12,487 bases of DNA from Alphaproteobacteria bacterium. GTDB taxonomy: Bacteria; Pseudomonadota; Alphaproteobacteria; Sphingomonadales; Sphingomonadaceae. The position numbers and the translations under genes were made by a program. The notes under the pieces are model-generated. The model ran no database searches. It was not told where the DNA came from and worked only from the letters and a program-made list of their open reading frames with translations. This document shows positions 7,431-12,487 of this stretch, piece by piece (within the stretch, counting starts at the first letter, position 1; each line of letters starts with the position of its first letter). The stretch is taken from positions 1-12,487 of the forward strand of contig JAHJWA010000035.1 in the NCBI GenBank assembly GCA_018828205.1, read 5' to 3'.

Positions 7431-7460
7431 TTATGGGCATTTCCGGTAATGGGGAGTTGG
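7418..7460 (+). repeat. RIT left terminal inverted repeat (with shared target flank)
   Basis: These 43 bases match 10745-10787 on the other strand at 42 of 43 positions; the one difference is at 7445. The outer 13 bases (TACAACTCTTGCC) still fit the IS91 transposase reading Tyr-Asn-Ser-Cys. The inner 30 bases (7431-7460) belong to the RIT end. CAACTC at 7420-7425 and GAGTTG at 7454-7459 form an imperfect dyad around a ~28-base centre, the shape of a tyrosine-recombinase crossover site in which host target and element end each give one arm. Confidence 0.85.
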
Positions 7461-7514
7461 CGGCGATCTGGTGGCTCTTTCACACATTTCGCCGCCTGCT
7501 CAACTCACCATTAC
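7446..7514. repeat. Long imperfect hairpin inside the RIT left end
   Basis: The inner part of the left terminal repeat, GTAATGGGGAGTTG (7446-7459), recurs inverted as CAACTCACCATTAC at 7501-7514 with one mismatch. Inside it GGCGGCGA (7459-7466) pairs with TCGCCGCC (7489-7496), leaving a 4-base bulge (7497-7500) and a 22-base loop. The right end of the element lacks the second arm, so the structure is specific to this end. It overlaps the ritC stop codon, so it may act as a transcription stop, as an extra recombinase-binding site that marks the end, or both. Confidence 0.7.
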
Positions 7515-8500
7515 GAAGTGCTCTTTAGCAATGCCATCAGCTTGTCGATCGGTTGGAACGTTCCGCGCCGCAGATGCGGTGGCACAATCGCTTCCATGGC
7601 TTCGAGCTTTTCGGTCGGATCGCCGCGCGTATAGACCTCGGTGGTCGTCAATGTAGCATGGCCGAGCCATAGCGATACTTTCCGGATGTCTTGTGTCGCC
7701 TGCAGGATGATCATCGCGCAGGTGTGCCTGAGTACATGAGGCGAGACGCGCTTTTTGGCGAGACCTTGCTGTTGGTGAGCCGCCACCGCGGCGTGCTGCT
7801 TGAGCAGATAGGCAAAGCCCCATCGGCTCAGAGGTTCACCACGGGCGCTAATGAACACTTCGGGTGTCGCCACCTTTCCGCGAATGGCGAGCCAGGTGCG
7901 CAGTGCGGTGGCCGCCGGCTTCCACAGCGGCAGCACTCGTTCCCGCCTGCCCTTACCAACAACGCGTATGCTCATCGACGATATGTCGATATCGTCGACC
8001 TTCAGACTTGTCAGTTCCGAGACGCGCAATCCTGCACACACGGCCACATGCAGCATGGCTCGGTCGCGGATGCCGTCGCGCGTAGTCGGATCCGGAGCAT
8101 TGAGCAGCGCTTGCAGCTCTTCGCGCAGCAGACAGGGAACGAGACGCGTGTCCGTCTTCTTGAACGGAATCGCCAGCACGCGGCGAACTTGATCGAGCGC
8201 TGCCGGTTGCCGGTATTCGAGGAAGCGGAAGAACGACTTGGTGGCTGCCAGACGAACATTTCGCGTCACGGCGGCATTCTTGCGCTTATCCTCGAGATGC
8301 TCGAGGAAGGCGCTGACCAATCCGGAGTCGATCTGCTCCAACATCAGCTTGGATGGTTTACTCTTGAGCCTTGCAGCGGCGAACTCGAACAGTAGTTGGA
8401 AGCTCTGGGCATAGGAATCGCACGTGTGGCGGCTGGCGCCCCGCTGATGGACAAGTGTTTCGCGCATGAACGTTTCGATGAGGGGAGCGATCGGCGTCAT
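7511..8500 (-). CDS. ritC: RIT tyrosine recombinase, third gene (RitC)
   Basis: This 329-aa recombinase is complete. The N-terminal SAM-like core-binding domain spans about residues 5-105 and the catalytic domain about 118-300. The catalytic set is in place: Arg159 (CAGLRVSEL), Lys183 (VVGKGRRERV), His255 and Arg258 (SPHVLRHT), His281 (LWLGHATL) and the nucleophile Tyr290 (TTTEVYTRGD). The family cuts and rejoins DNA through a 3'-phosphotyrosine. The start ATG overlaps the ritB stop in ATGA, and GAGGGAG lies 7 bases upstream, so translation is coupled to ritB. The stop lies within the hairpin at the element's left end. Naming is by gene order. How the three Rit proteins share the work is not settled; a joint recombination complex is the usual assumption. 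Confidence 0.88.
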   Translation of the reverse strand: MTPIAPLIETFMRETLVHQRGASRHTCDSYAQSFQLLFEFAAARLKSKPSKLMLEQIDSGLVSAFLEHLEDKRKNAAVTRNVRLAATKSFFRFLEYRQPAALDQVRRVLAIPFKKTDTRLVPCLLREELQALLNAPDPTTRDGIRDRAMLHVAVCAGLRVSELTSLKVDDIDISSMSIRVVGKGRRERVLPLWKPAATALRTWLAIRGKVATPEVFISARGEPLSRWGFAYLLKQHAAVAAHQQQGLAKKRVSPHVLRHTCAMIILQATQDIRKVSLWLGHATLTTTEVYTRGDPTEKLEAMEAIVPPHLRRGTFQPIDKLMALLKSTS

Positions 8501-9402
8501 GCTTGCGCTCCCTCTGACAAGAACGCTTCTCCCGACGCGGCTATGTCGCGCACAAGGTCAGCGGCTGCTTCCAGGCACCAGTAGGTGGAGTAGATGTTGA
8601 CGTCTCCCATATACGTCGCGAGCGCGACCATATGCGCACCGCATCCGGTTCGGCTCGACGGACTGCCTTGTAGCGCCCGCATCGTGAAGGTGTGCCGCAG
8701 ATCGTGCAGCCGAGGACGCAACCCCGACGTTGACCGGATGCCAACTTTGCCTACCAGCCTGTCGAAGGTTTCTTTGACTGCAATGTAGCGCAGTGGCCGG
8801 CCATGCATGTTGGCGAACACGGGATCATCTCCCGAGCCGGGTCCGCGACGATCCAGGTAACCTTGCAAGCCTGCCGCCGCCGTCTCATGCAATGGCACGA
8901 GACGGGTCTTGCGGAACTTGGTCTCGCGGATCAGCAGACCGTCGCTAGTTACATCCGTGAACGTGAGCTTGAGTGCTTCGGAGATGCGCAGCCCCGTAGC
9001 CGCGAGCAGAGCGATCAAGGTCGCGTACGTCAGCGAGCGCAGGCATCCTTGAGGTCGCAGTCGGCCGGCAGCTTCGATCAGGCGACCAATCTCTGTGCCC
9101 GAGTAAATGTGCGGCGGTCGACGCCGTTTGCGGGCGCCGAAGTGATTGGCCGGGGGCAGCTCGTGCCGAAGGTCTTCGATGCGGATATGGCGCGCGAAGC
9201 GGCAAACGGTCTTCAGTCGAGCATCGCGTTGCGCAATGGACGGTCCGAGCGCGGCCCAGTCGATGGCTGTTTGCGTGTGGACATACGCGTGCCCGCGCTC
9301 GGCCGCCCAGGCGCCAAAGCTCTTGAGCAGGTGCTCGGCATTCGACATCGCAAAGCCAGTGGCGCGGCGCAGTGCGAGATAGGTCTCGATGGTTTCCAGC
9401 AT
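8497..9402 (-). CDS. ritB: RIT tyrosine recombinase, second gene (RitB)
   Basis: This 301-aa recombinase is of the RitB type, with a short N-terminal domain (residues 1-85) and a catalytic domain from about 95. Arg139 (ATGLRISEA), Lys162/Lys165 (ETKFRKTRLVPL), His233 and Arg236 (LHDLRHTF) and the nucleophile Tyr274 (STYWCLEA) are present. At the His/Trp position the expected Gly-His before the Tyr reads Gly-Asp (Asp267), which I confirmed from the codon. That substitution may weaken catalysis. I start at ATG 9402: it shares a base with the ritA stop (TGATG) and GGAGG lies 8 bases upstream. A longer reading from 9420 would overlap ritA by 19 bases. The gene is translationally coupled on both sides. 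Confidence 0.86.
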   Translation of the reverse strand: MLETIETYLALRRATGFAMSNAEHLLKSFGAWAAERGHAYVHTQTAIDWAALGPSIAQRDARLKTVCRFARHIRIEDLRHELPPANHFGARKRRRPPHIYSGTEIGRLIEAAGRLRPQGCLRSLTYATLIALLAATGLRISEALKLTFTDVTSDGLLIRETKFRKTRLVPLHETAAAGLQGYLDRRGPGSGDDPVFANMHGRPLRYIAVKETFDRLVGKVGIRSTSGLRPRLHDLRHTFTMRALQGSPSSRTGCGAHMVALATYMGDVNIYSTYWCLEAAADLVRDIAASGEAFLSEGAQA

Positions 9403-10151
9403 CAGAGTGCCTCCGGCCAAGGCTGCGCCACCTGCTTCAGAAGAGTGACATCGGCTTTGGCGTAGTGGGCCGTCGTGTCGATGCCCCTATGCCGGACGAC
9501 CAAGCCGATCTTGTCGAGTGGTACCCAATGGCGCAGCATCTCGGTCGCTGCGGTGTGCCGCAGGGCGTGCGCACCCTTGATGGGCGTCACGACGCCAGCC
9601 CGCTTCATAATACGCCTGACCACCGACGAGACGCCGTCACCGTTCAGGAACGGACGGCTCGGCGCGATCGTGCTCAGGAACACGCGATCGCTTCGACAGC
9701 ACGACGGTCGGTATTCAAGATAGGCCGCGATCGCATCCCCGACCTCCTGGGGCAGCGGCAAGCGAACCTCATGGCGCGACTTGCCCGTCACCCGCAGCGA
9801 ACCCGCCTGCCACTCGATATCGATGAGACGGAGCTGCGCCACGTCGCCGGCCCGCAGGCCGAGGCGAGCCAACAGGAGTACGATGGCGCGATCGCGCCGA
9901 CGCGCGCTGGCGTCACCATCGCAGGCAGCGATCAACCGGCTGAGCTGTTCGCCCGAGAGATATCGCGGCATCTCGGCAAGCTGCCAATGGGCGTAGGCCG
10001 GAACGGCATAGTCGAGACCGGCCCGGCAGTGCCCTTGAACGGCAAGGTAGCGCAAAAATGCCCGTAGGCTCGTGGTCATCTTCTCGATGGTGCCGCGCCC
10101 GCATATGCTCGCGCGCTTCATGACGTAGCCGCGGATATCGGCGGGACTCAC
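9402..10151 (-). CDS. ritA: RIT tyrosine recombinase, first gene (RitA), catalytic C-terminal part
   Basis: This 249-codon frame holds the catalytic domain of the first recombinase. It begins with a linker (SPADIRGYVMKRA), then the rest of the core-binding domain, then Arg100 (LGLRAGDVAQ), Lys124 (VTGKSRHEV), His195 and Arg198 (AHALRHTA), His221 (VVRHRG) and Tyr230 (TTAHYAKAD). The residue before His221 is Arg where Gly is usual. Its GTG start overlaps the stop of the N-terminal part in GTGA (10151-10148). Together the two parts make about 408 residues, the normal RitA length, and the domain join falls in mid-domain, so I read this as one gene broken by loss of a single base (or an unusual -1 frameshift or re-initiation). 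The joint span is 9402-10630. Stop TGA overlaps the ritB start. Confidence 0.8.
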   Translation of the reverse strand: MSPADIRGYVMKRASICGRGTIEKMTTSLRAFLRYLAVQGHCRAGLDYAVPAYAHWQLAEMPRYLSGEQLSRLIAACDGDASARRRDRAIVLLLARLGLRAGDVAQLRLIDIEWQAGSLRVTGKSRHEVRLPLPQEVGDAIAAYLEYRPSCCRSDRVFLSTIAPSRPFLNGDGVSSVVRRIMKRAGVVTPIKGAHALRHTAATEMLRHWVPLDKIGLVVRHRGIDTTAHYAKADVTLLKQVAQPWPEAL

Positions 10152-10630
10152 ATCGGGTCCGTTTCGAGTTCTGCCATGATACTGACTGCATCGCGCGCGT
10201 AGAGCCCTATCGTCGCATCGGATGCCCCGCGATGTTTGCTTAGCCAGGTTCTAAAGCCTGCAACCAACGGCGGTTCGACAGACCGGATCGCCGCGGCTGC
10301 GGGTTTGCACACGCTTATTTCTTCGAGGTGACGACGGAAAAGCCTTGCGCCGTAAACGGTGTGGTGATTGCGCCGCCCTCCCTTGGCGCGCGGGCATCGG
10401 CACGTTCGCAGATGCTGTTCGAACGCCTCCAAATCGATGTCGCTGACGCTTGCATCGCGCTCAGCCGTTACATGGCCGATATGAGCTGCCGCCCGCAGAT
10501 AACGCACGGCCGTCTCGGCGGCGTAGCCCTGCCGTTCGAGTGCAGTGGCGAAGCCATCGAGGTATGGCCCGCACGGCCCGCTGCGCAGAAGTTCCAGCAT
10601 CTTCGGCGCAGAAAAGTAGGTCTCCAACAT
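10148..10630 (-). CDS. ritA: RIT tyrosine recombinase, first gene (RitA), N-terminal part
   Basis: This 160-codon frame is the N-terminal DNA-binding part of RitA. It contains the SAM-like segment YLDGFATALERQGYAAETA and ends ..GLYARDAVSIMAELETDPM. It has no catalytic residues. The start ATG 10630 has GGAG 7 bases upstream and is the first gene of the rit operon. The stop falls where an intact RitA would pass from the core-binding helices into the segment before the catalytic domain; the next frame picks up the homology with no gap. If the split is real, the N-part and C-part could be made as separate coupled proteins, but a frameshift mutation is simpler. Confidence 0.75.
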   Translation of the reverse strand: MLETYFSAPKMLELLRSGPCGPYLDGFATALERQGYAAETAVRYLRAAAHIGHVTAERDASVSDIDLEAFEQHLRTCRCPRAKGGRRNHHTVYGARLFRRHLEEISVCKPAAAAIRSVEPPLVAGFRTWLSKHRGASDATIGLYARDAVSIMAELETDPM

Positions 10631-10744
10631 GATCGTCTCCGTTTGTGCGCGGCCATCAATTGCCGCGCCGACGGAGGCACAGGAGTGCGCTGTTATGTAG
10701 ACAAAATGCGCGGCAATTCACGGAAAAATGGCCTGGCTGGCATA
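10631..10744 (-). promoter_or_regulatory. rit operon leader with long-range inverted repeat
   Basis: Between the right terminal repeat and the ritA start are AATTGCCGCGC (10658-10668) and its exact complement GCGCGGCAATT (10708-10718), 39 bases apart, flanked by GGCCAT (10651-10656) and ATGGCC (10728-10733). This must hold the rit promoter. The arms could bind a Rit protein for autoregulation or serve as accessory recombination sites. I cannot place a -35/-10 pair with confidence; TACATA on the minus strand near 10692-10697 is the best -10 candidate. Confidence 0.45.
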
Positions 10745-10787
10745 CCAACTCCCCATTACTGGAAATGCCCATAAGGCAAGAGTTGTA
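10745..10787 (-). repeat. RIT right terminal inverted repeat (with shared target flank)
   Basis: This is the mirror copy of 7418-7460 (42 of 43 bases; the difference is at 10760). GAGTTG at 10780-10785 and CAACTC at 10746-10751 form the same imperfect dyad as at the left end. The outer 13 bases read Tyr-Asn-Ser-Cys in the right transposase fragment. Confidence 0.85.
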
Positions 10788-10970
10788 AGCGACGCGAACA
10801 TGCGCGCAGTCCTCGCAGGTCTCGACATGACCCCCAAGCGCAGCGGTTCGGCACAGCTCGATCGCCGACATGACGCGCCGCTCGATGCGGCCAAGATGGC
10901 CGTCATGGGCTTGCGCATAGGCATGGCCATGGAGGCGGAAAATATCCGCCACTTCCAGATCGGAACGCAT
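10775..10970 (-). pseudogene. IS91-family transposase, N-terminal fragment (right copy)
   Basis: About 65 codons of a second IS91-type transposase start at ATG 10970. The protein begins MRSDLEVADIF and has MSAIELCRTAALGGHVETCEDC, then RVAYNSC, after which it enters the RIT terminal repeat. Intact relatives continue RNRHCPKC. The frame stays open into the element and stops at 10656. The nucleotide sequence differs clearly from the left fragment (different codons and residues throughout the first 40 codons) but becomes identical at TACAACTC, so this is a different IS91-family gene cut at the same place. The catalytic domain is missing. It follows the right recombinase relic, as in the left unit. 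Confidence 0.85.
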
Positions 10971-10979
10971 GATCGCGGC

Positions 10980-11849
10980 TCAGGCGGGCGGCACCACCTC
11001 AGGGGTCAAACGATCAAACGGGCCTGCGCTGCAGCGATCGTAGTCGTGGCAACCTGGGTGTAGCGCGCAGTCGTCGAGAGACTGTTGTGCCCTAACAGCA
11101 CCTGGATGATGCGGATATCGACGCCGCTCTCGAGCAGATGGGTGGCGAAGCTGTGGCGCAGCGTGTGCACGCTGACCTTCTTGGTCAATCCAGCCGCCTT
11201 GGTGGCTGACCGGCAAGCCGAATGGAGCACAGTCACGTTGATCGGCCTCTCGCCCCGGCGGGGAAATAACCAGCCAGTCGGGCGCGTCAGGCGCTAATAC
11301 GTCCTCAGGATATCGAGCAACTGGGCCGAGAGCATAACCGTGCGATCCCTGGCGCCCTTGCCGTGGCGAACCTGCAGCAGCATCCGGTTGCTGTCGATAT
11401 CGCCGACCTTCAGGCTCACCGCCTCCGATACGCGCAGTCCCGCGGCATAGGCAGTGGTCAGCGCGGCACGCGACTTCAAGGACGGCACCGCTTCAAGAAA
11501 GCGTACCACCTCGTCAGGGCTCAAGATCGCCGGCAGCTTGCGAGGCGTGCGCGCATAGGCGATCCGCTCAGGTATCTCGCCCCGGTTCAACGTCACGCCA
11601 TAGAAAAAAGCGCAATGCGCACACGGTCTGGTTCAGCGATGGCCAGGAAATCCCCTGCGACACGAGATAGACCTGAAATGCCCGGACATCCTCCAGCCCA
11701 ACCCGATCCGGTGAGCGTCCGAAATGGCGACTGAACTTCGTGACGGCGTGAAGGTAGGAACGCTGGGTGGCGGGCGACAAGTTGCGCAACATCATGTCGT
11801 CGATCATACGGCGGCGCAGCGGACTCACCGCTGTTGTGGTATCAGCCAT
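10980..11849 (-). pseudogene. IS91-associated tyrosine recombinase, right copy, with several disabling mutations
   Basis: This relative of the left recombinase is read in pieces. It starts at ATG 11849 with AGGAG about 8 bases upstream. A +1 change in the run of six T (11613-11618, A-run on the plus strand) shifts the frame after CALRFF; homology resumes with YGVTLNRGEIPERI. Then an in-frame TAG at 11296-11294 replaces a probable Trp codon (ILRTY-stop-RL). Reading resumes through GWLFPRRGERPINVTVLHSA, VSVHTLRHSFATHLLESG and LLGHNSLSTTARYTQVA, so the HxxR, His and Tyr residues are still visible. Near 11025 a further indel is likely, since the natural end (PFDRLTPEVVPPA, stop 10980) is in another frame. 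The gene is dead. Confidence 0.82.
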
Positions 11850-12084
11850 GGGGTGGTCTCCTGGTTGAGGGTTGGTCCAAGCAACCAAACCAACTCATCA
11901 GGAGGCCATTCCGACCAATACTCACGTCTCTCCCGCGTCAGCGGGTTCGTTCAATCCCCGTCGAGTCAGATCGTGTGGAAACCGCTCTATTCTGTTGATT
12001 CCCATCATGTTCCAATCGACGTAAGAGCCGCGCGACAGGTGATCAGCGCACGAATCCACGCCGGGACGATGCAGCGAAACCGGC
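11850..12084. other. Spacer holding the outer end of the right IS91-like unit; no gene seen
   Basis: I see no supported gene here. Bases up to about 11870 are the leader of the recombinase relic. A small dyad, GGTTG/CAACC (11870-11874 and 11882-11886), lies where the outer end of the IS91-like unit may be, but I cannot fix the boundary. The rest is presumably host or plasmid DNA upstream of the DUF5131 fragment. Confidence 0.35.
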
Positions 12085-12252
12085 ATGGCTGAAACGCAGA
12101 TTGAATGGACGGACGCCACTTGGAATTCAGTCGCCGGATGCTCGATCATTAGCGCCGGATGCACGAACTGCTACGGGATCGCGAAGCGGCTCCAAGCGAT
12201 GCGCACTCGGCCAGAGTCGCGCCGGTCGGCAATGCAGTCAGCAAGCCGCTGA
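12085..12252 (+). pseudogene. DUF5131 (phage Gp37/Gp68-like) protein, N-terminal fragment
   Basis: The frame begins MAETQIEWTDATWNSVAGC, very like the start of DUF5131 proteins (IEWTDATWNPVTGC). It keeps the cysteine motif Cys19-x6-Cys26-x2-Cys29-Tyr, which in this family resembles a radical-SAM cluster site, and RLQAM. After Met39, at about 12201, the homology ends and a meaningless tail runs to TGA at 12250-12252. Full-length family members have over 200 residues, so this is only the first fifth. It breaks exactly where the IS1380 transposase fragment on the other strand begins, so the two were joined by a rearrangement. The family occurs on phages and mobile elements; its function is not known to me. 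Confidence 0.75.
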
Positions 12253-12332
12253 CAAATTCCCATCGCGCGTTCGGCCCGCGCCAGCAGAAGCACCCCTCCG
12301 TCCGAGGTCAATCGGCCACCGTCGAATGCGGC
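12201..12332 (-). pseudogene. IS1380-family transposase, internal N-terminal fragment
   Basis: On the minus strand, AAFDGGRLTSDGGVLLL continuing to DRRDSGRVR is the typical N-terminal segment of IS1380-family DDE transposases (DGG-x-x-(T/S)SDGG, then a Leu run, then a DxRDxxRV motif). Only about 44 codons remain. There is no start codon; upstream the same frame meets the stop codon of an aldo/keto reductase, and downstream it runs into the antisense of the DUF5131 fragment. It is a remnant truncated at both ends. Confidence 0.75.
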
Positions 12333-12487
12333 TCAGCCGTTCAACGCCTGCATCTGGAGCGCCGCATGGCGAGTGCCCGCGGCCGCTTCGGGAGGGAAGA
12401 TCCTGTCAATCCGCGAGCGATCATCGGTCGTGATCCGGACGTCCATCGCTTTCACATTTTCCTCGAGCCGCGTACGCTTCCTTGTCC
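12333..12487 (-). CDS. Aldo/keto reductase, C-terminal end only (start outside window)
   Basis: An open frame enters from the right edge and ends at TGA 12335-12333, giving 50 residues: TRKRTRLEENVKAMDV, then DDRSRIDRIFPPEAAAGTRH, ending QALNG. This matches the C-terminal tail of the aldo/keto reductase superfamily, where (P)GTxxxxxLEEN contacts the NADPH phosphate and a final helix plus the (P)xGAAAGxRY segment closes the barrel. The family reduces aldehydes and ketones with NADPH in the cytoplasm; the substrate cannot be told from the tail. The C-terminus looks natural, not truncated, so the gene itself may be whole; the IS1380 piece begins immediately after its stop. Confidence 0.7.
   Translation of the reverse strand, partial: TRKRTRLEENVKAMDVRITTDDRSRIDRIFPPEAAAGTRHAALQMQALNG

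Larger units (their letters stand above)
7431..10774 (-). mobile_element. RIT (recombinase-in-trio) element, about 3.34 kb
   Basis: Three tyrosine recombinase genes lie head to tail on the minus strand, coupled by TGATG (9404-9400) and ATGA (8500-8497) overlaps and bounded by inverted terminal repeats. This is the defining layout of RIT elements, known from many Proteobacteria, including alphaproteobacteria. No cargo gene is present. The limits given are where both ends depart from the IS91 transposase sequence; the true crossover could lie up to 13 bases further out. RitB and RitC are full length; RitA is split by a frame change. Both flanks are N-terminal IS91 transposase fragments pointing into the element, which a single insertion cannot give. 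Confidence 0.85.

Noticed and set aside
8803..10067. Plus-strand open frames (8803-9465 and 9372-10067) opposite ritB and ritA
   Set aside because: They mirror the recombinase codons on the other strand and carry no recognisable motif.
6314..11849. Integron (integrase with gene cassettes)
   Set aside because: Several tyrosine recombinases are present but none shows the integron-integrase extra domain pattern, and there are no attC-like repeats or cassettes; the three-gene coupled layout fits RIT.
12201..12487. Aldo/keto reductase-IS1380 transposase read-through fusion
   Set aside because: The two are in the same frame but separated by a TGA, and the reductase end looks natural; being in frame is probably chance.

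Overview
The window looks like plasmid or integrated-plasmid DNA from an alphaproteobacterium. A sphingomonad host is my best guess from the high GC content, the codon use and the gene families, but this is inference. It has two parts: a mobilization/plasmid-maintenance block read on the minus strand (1-5941) and a mobile-element pile-up (about 5942-12487).

Mobilization block. On the minus strand, upstream to downstream, there is a 304-aa protein of unknown function, a short spacer with a good candidate oriT, a MobC-like relaxosome protein, a large MOBP-type relaxase that starts on the MobC stop codon (TGATG), a KfrA-like coiled-coil DNA-binding protein with a rho-independent terminator behind it, and a DnaQ-fold (DEDDh) exonuclease cut by the window edge. 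The oriT candidate has a 7-bp inverted repeat followed at once by CATCCTGT, which matches the known IncP/IncI (MOBP) nic consensus YATCCTG|Y and agrees with the relaxase class read from the protein.

Mobile-element block. The centre (about 7431-10774) is a recombinase-in-trio (RIT) element: three tyrosine recombinases on the minus strand, joined by overlapping stop/start codons and bounded by near-perfect inverted repeats. The first gene is split in two by a frame change. Both flanks carry the same kind of remnant in mirror image: a degenerate tyrosine recombinase followed by the first ~65 codons of an IS91-family transposase. Both transposase fragments break at the same codon (after Tyr-Asn-Ser-Cys), although the two genes are clearly different family members. 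So the order is N-half / RIT / N-half instead of the N-half / RIT / C-half expected from a simple insertion. This suggests that RIT elements target one conserved site in IS91-type transposase genes and that two such insertions later recombined.

Right end. Beyond the right recombinase relic are three pieces butted together: the start of a DUF5131 (phage Gp37/Gp68-like) gene, an internal piece of an IS1380-family transposase, and the last 50 codons of an aldo/keto reductase. This is a rearrangement scar.

Intact and probably active: relaxase, MobC-like protein, KfrA-like protein, RitB and RitC. Degenerate: both flanking recombinases, both IS91 transposases, the DUF5131 and IS1380 pieces, and probably RitA.
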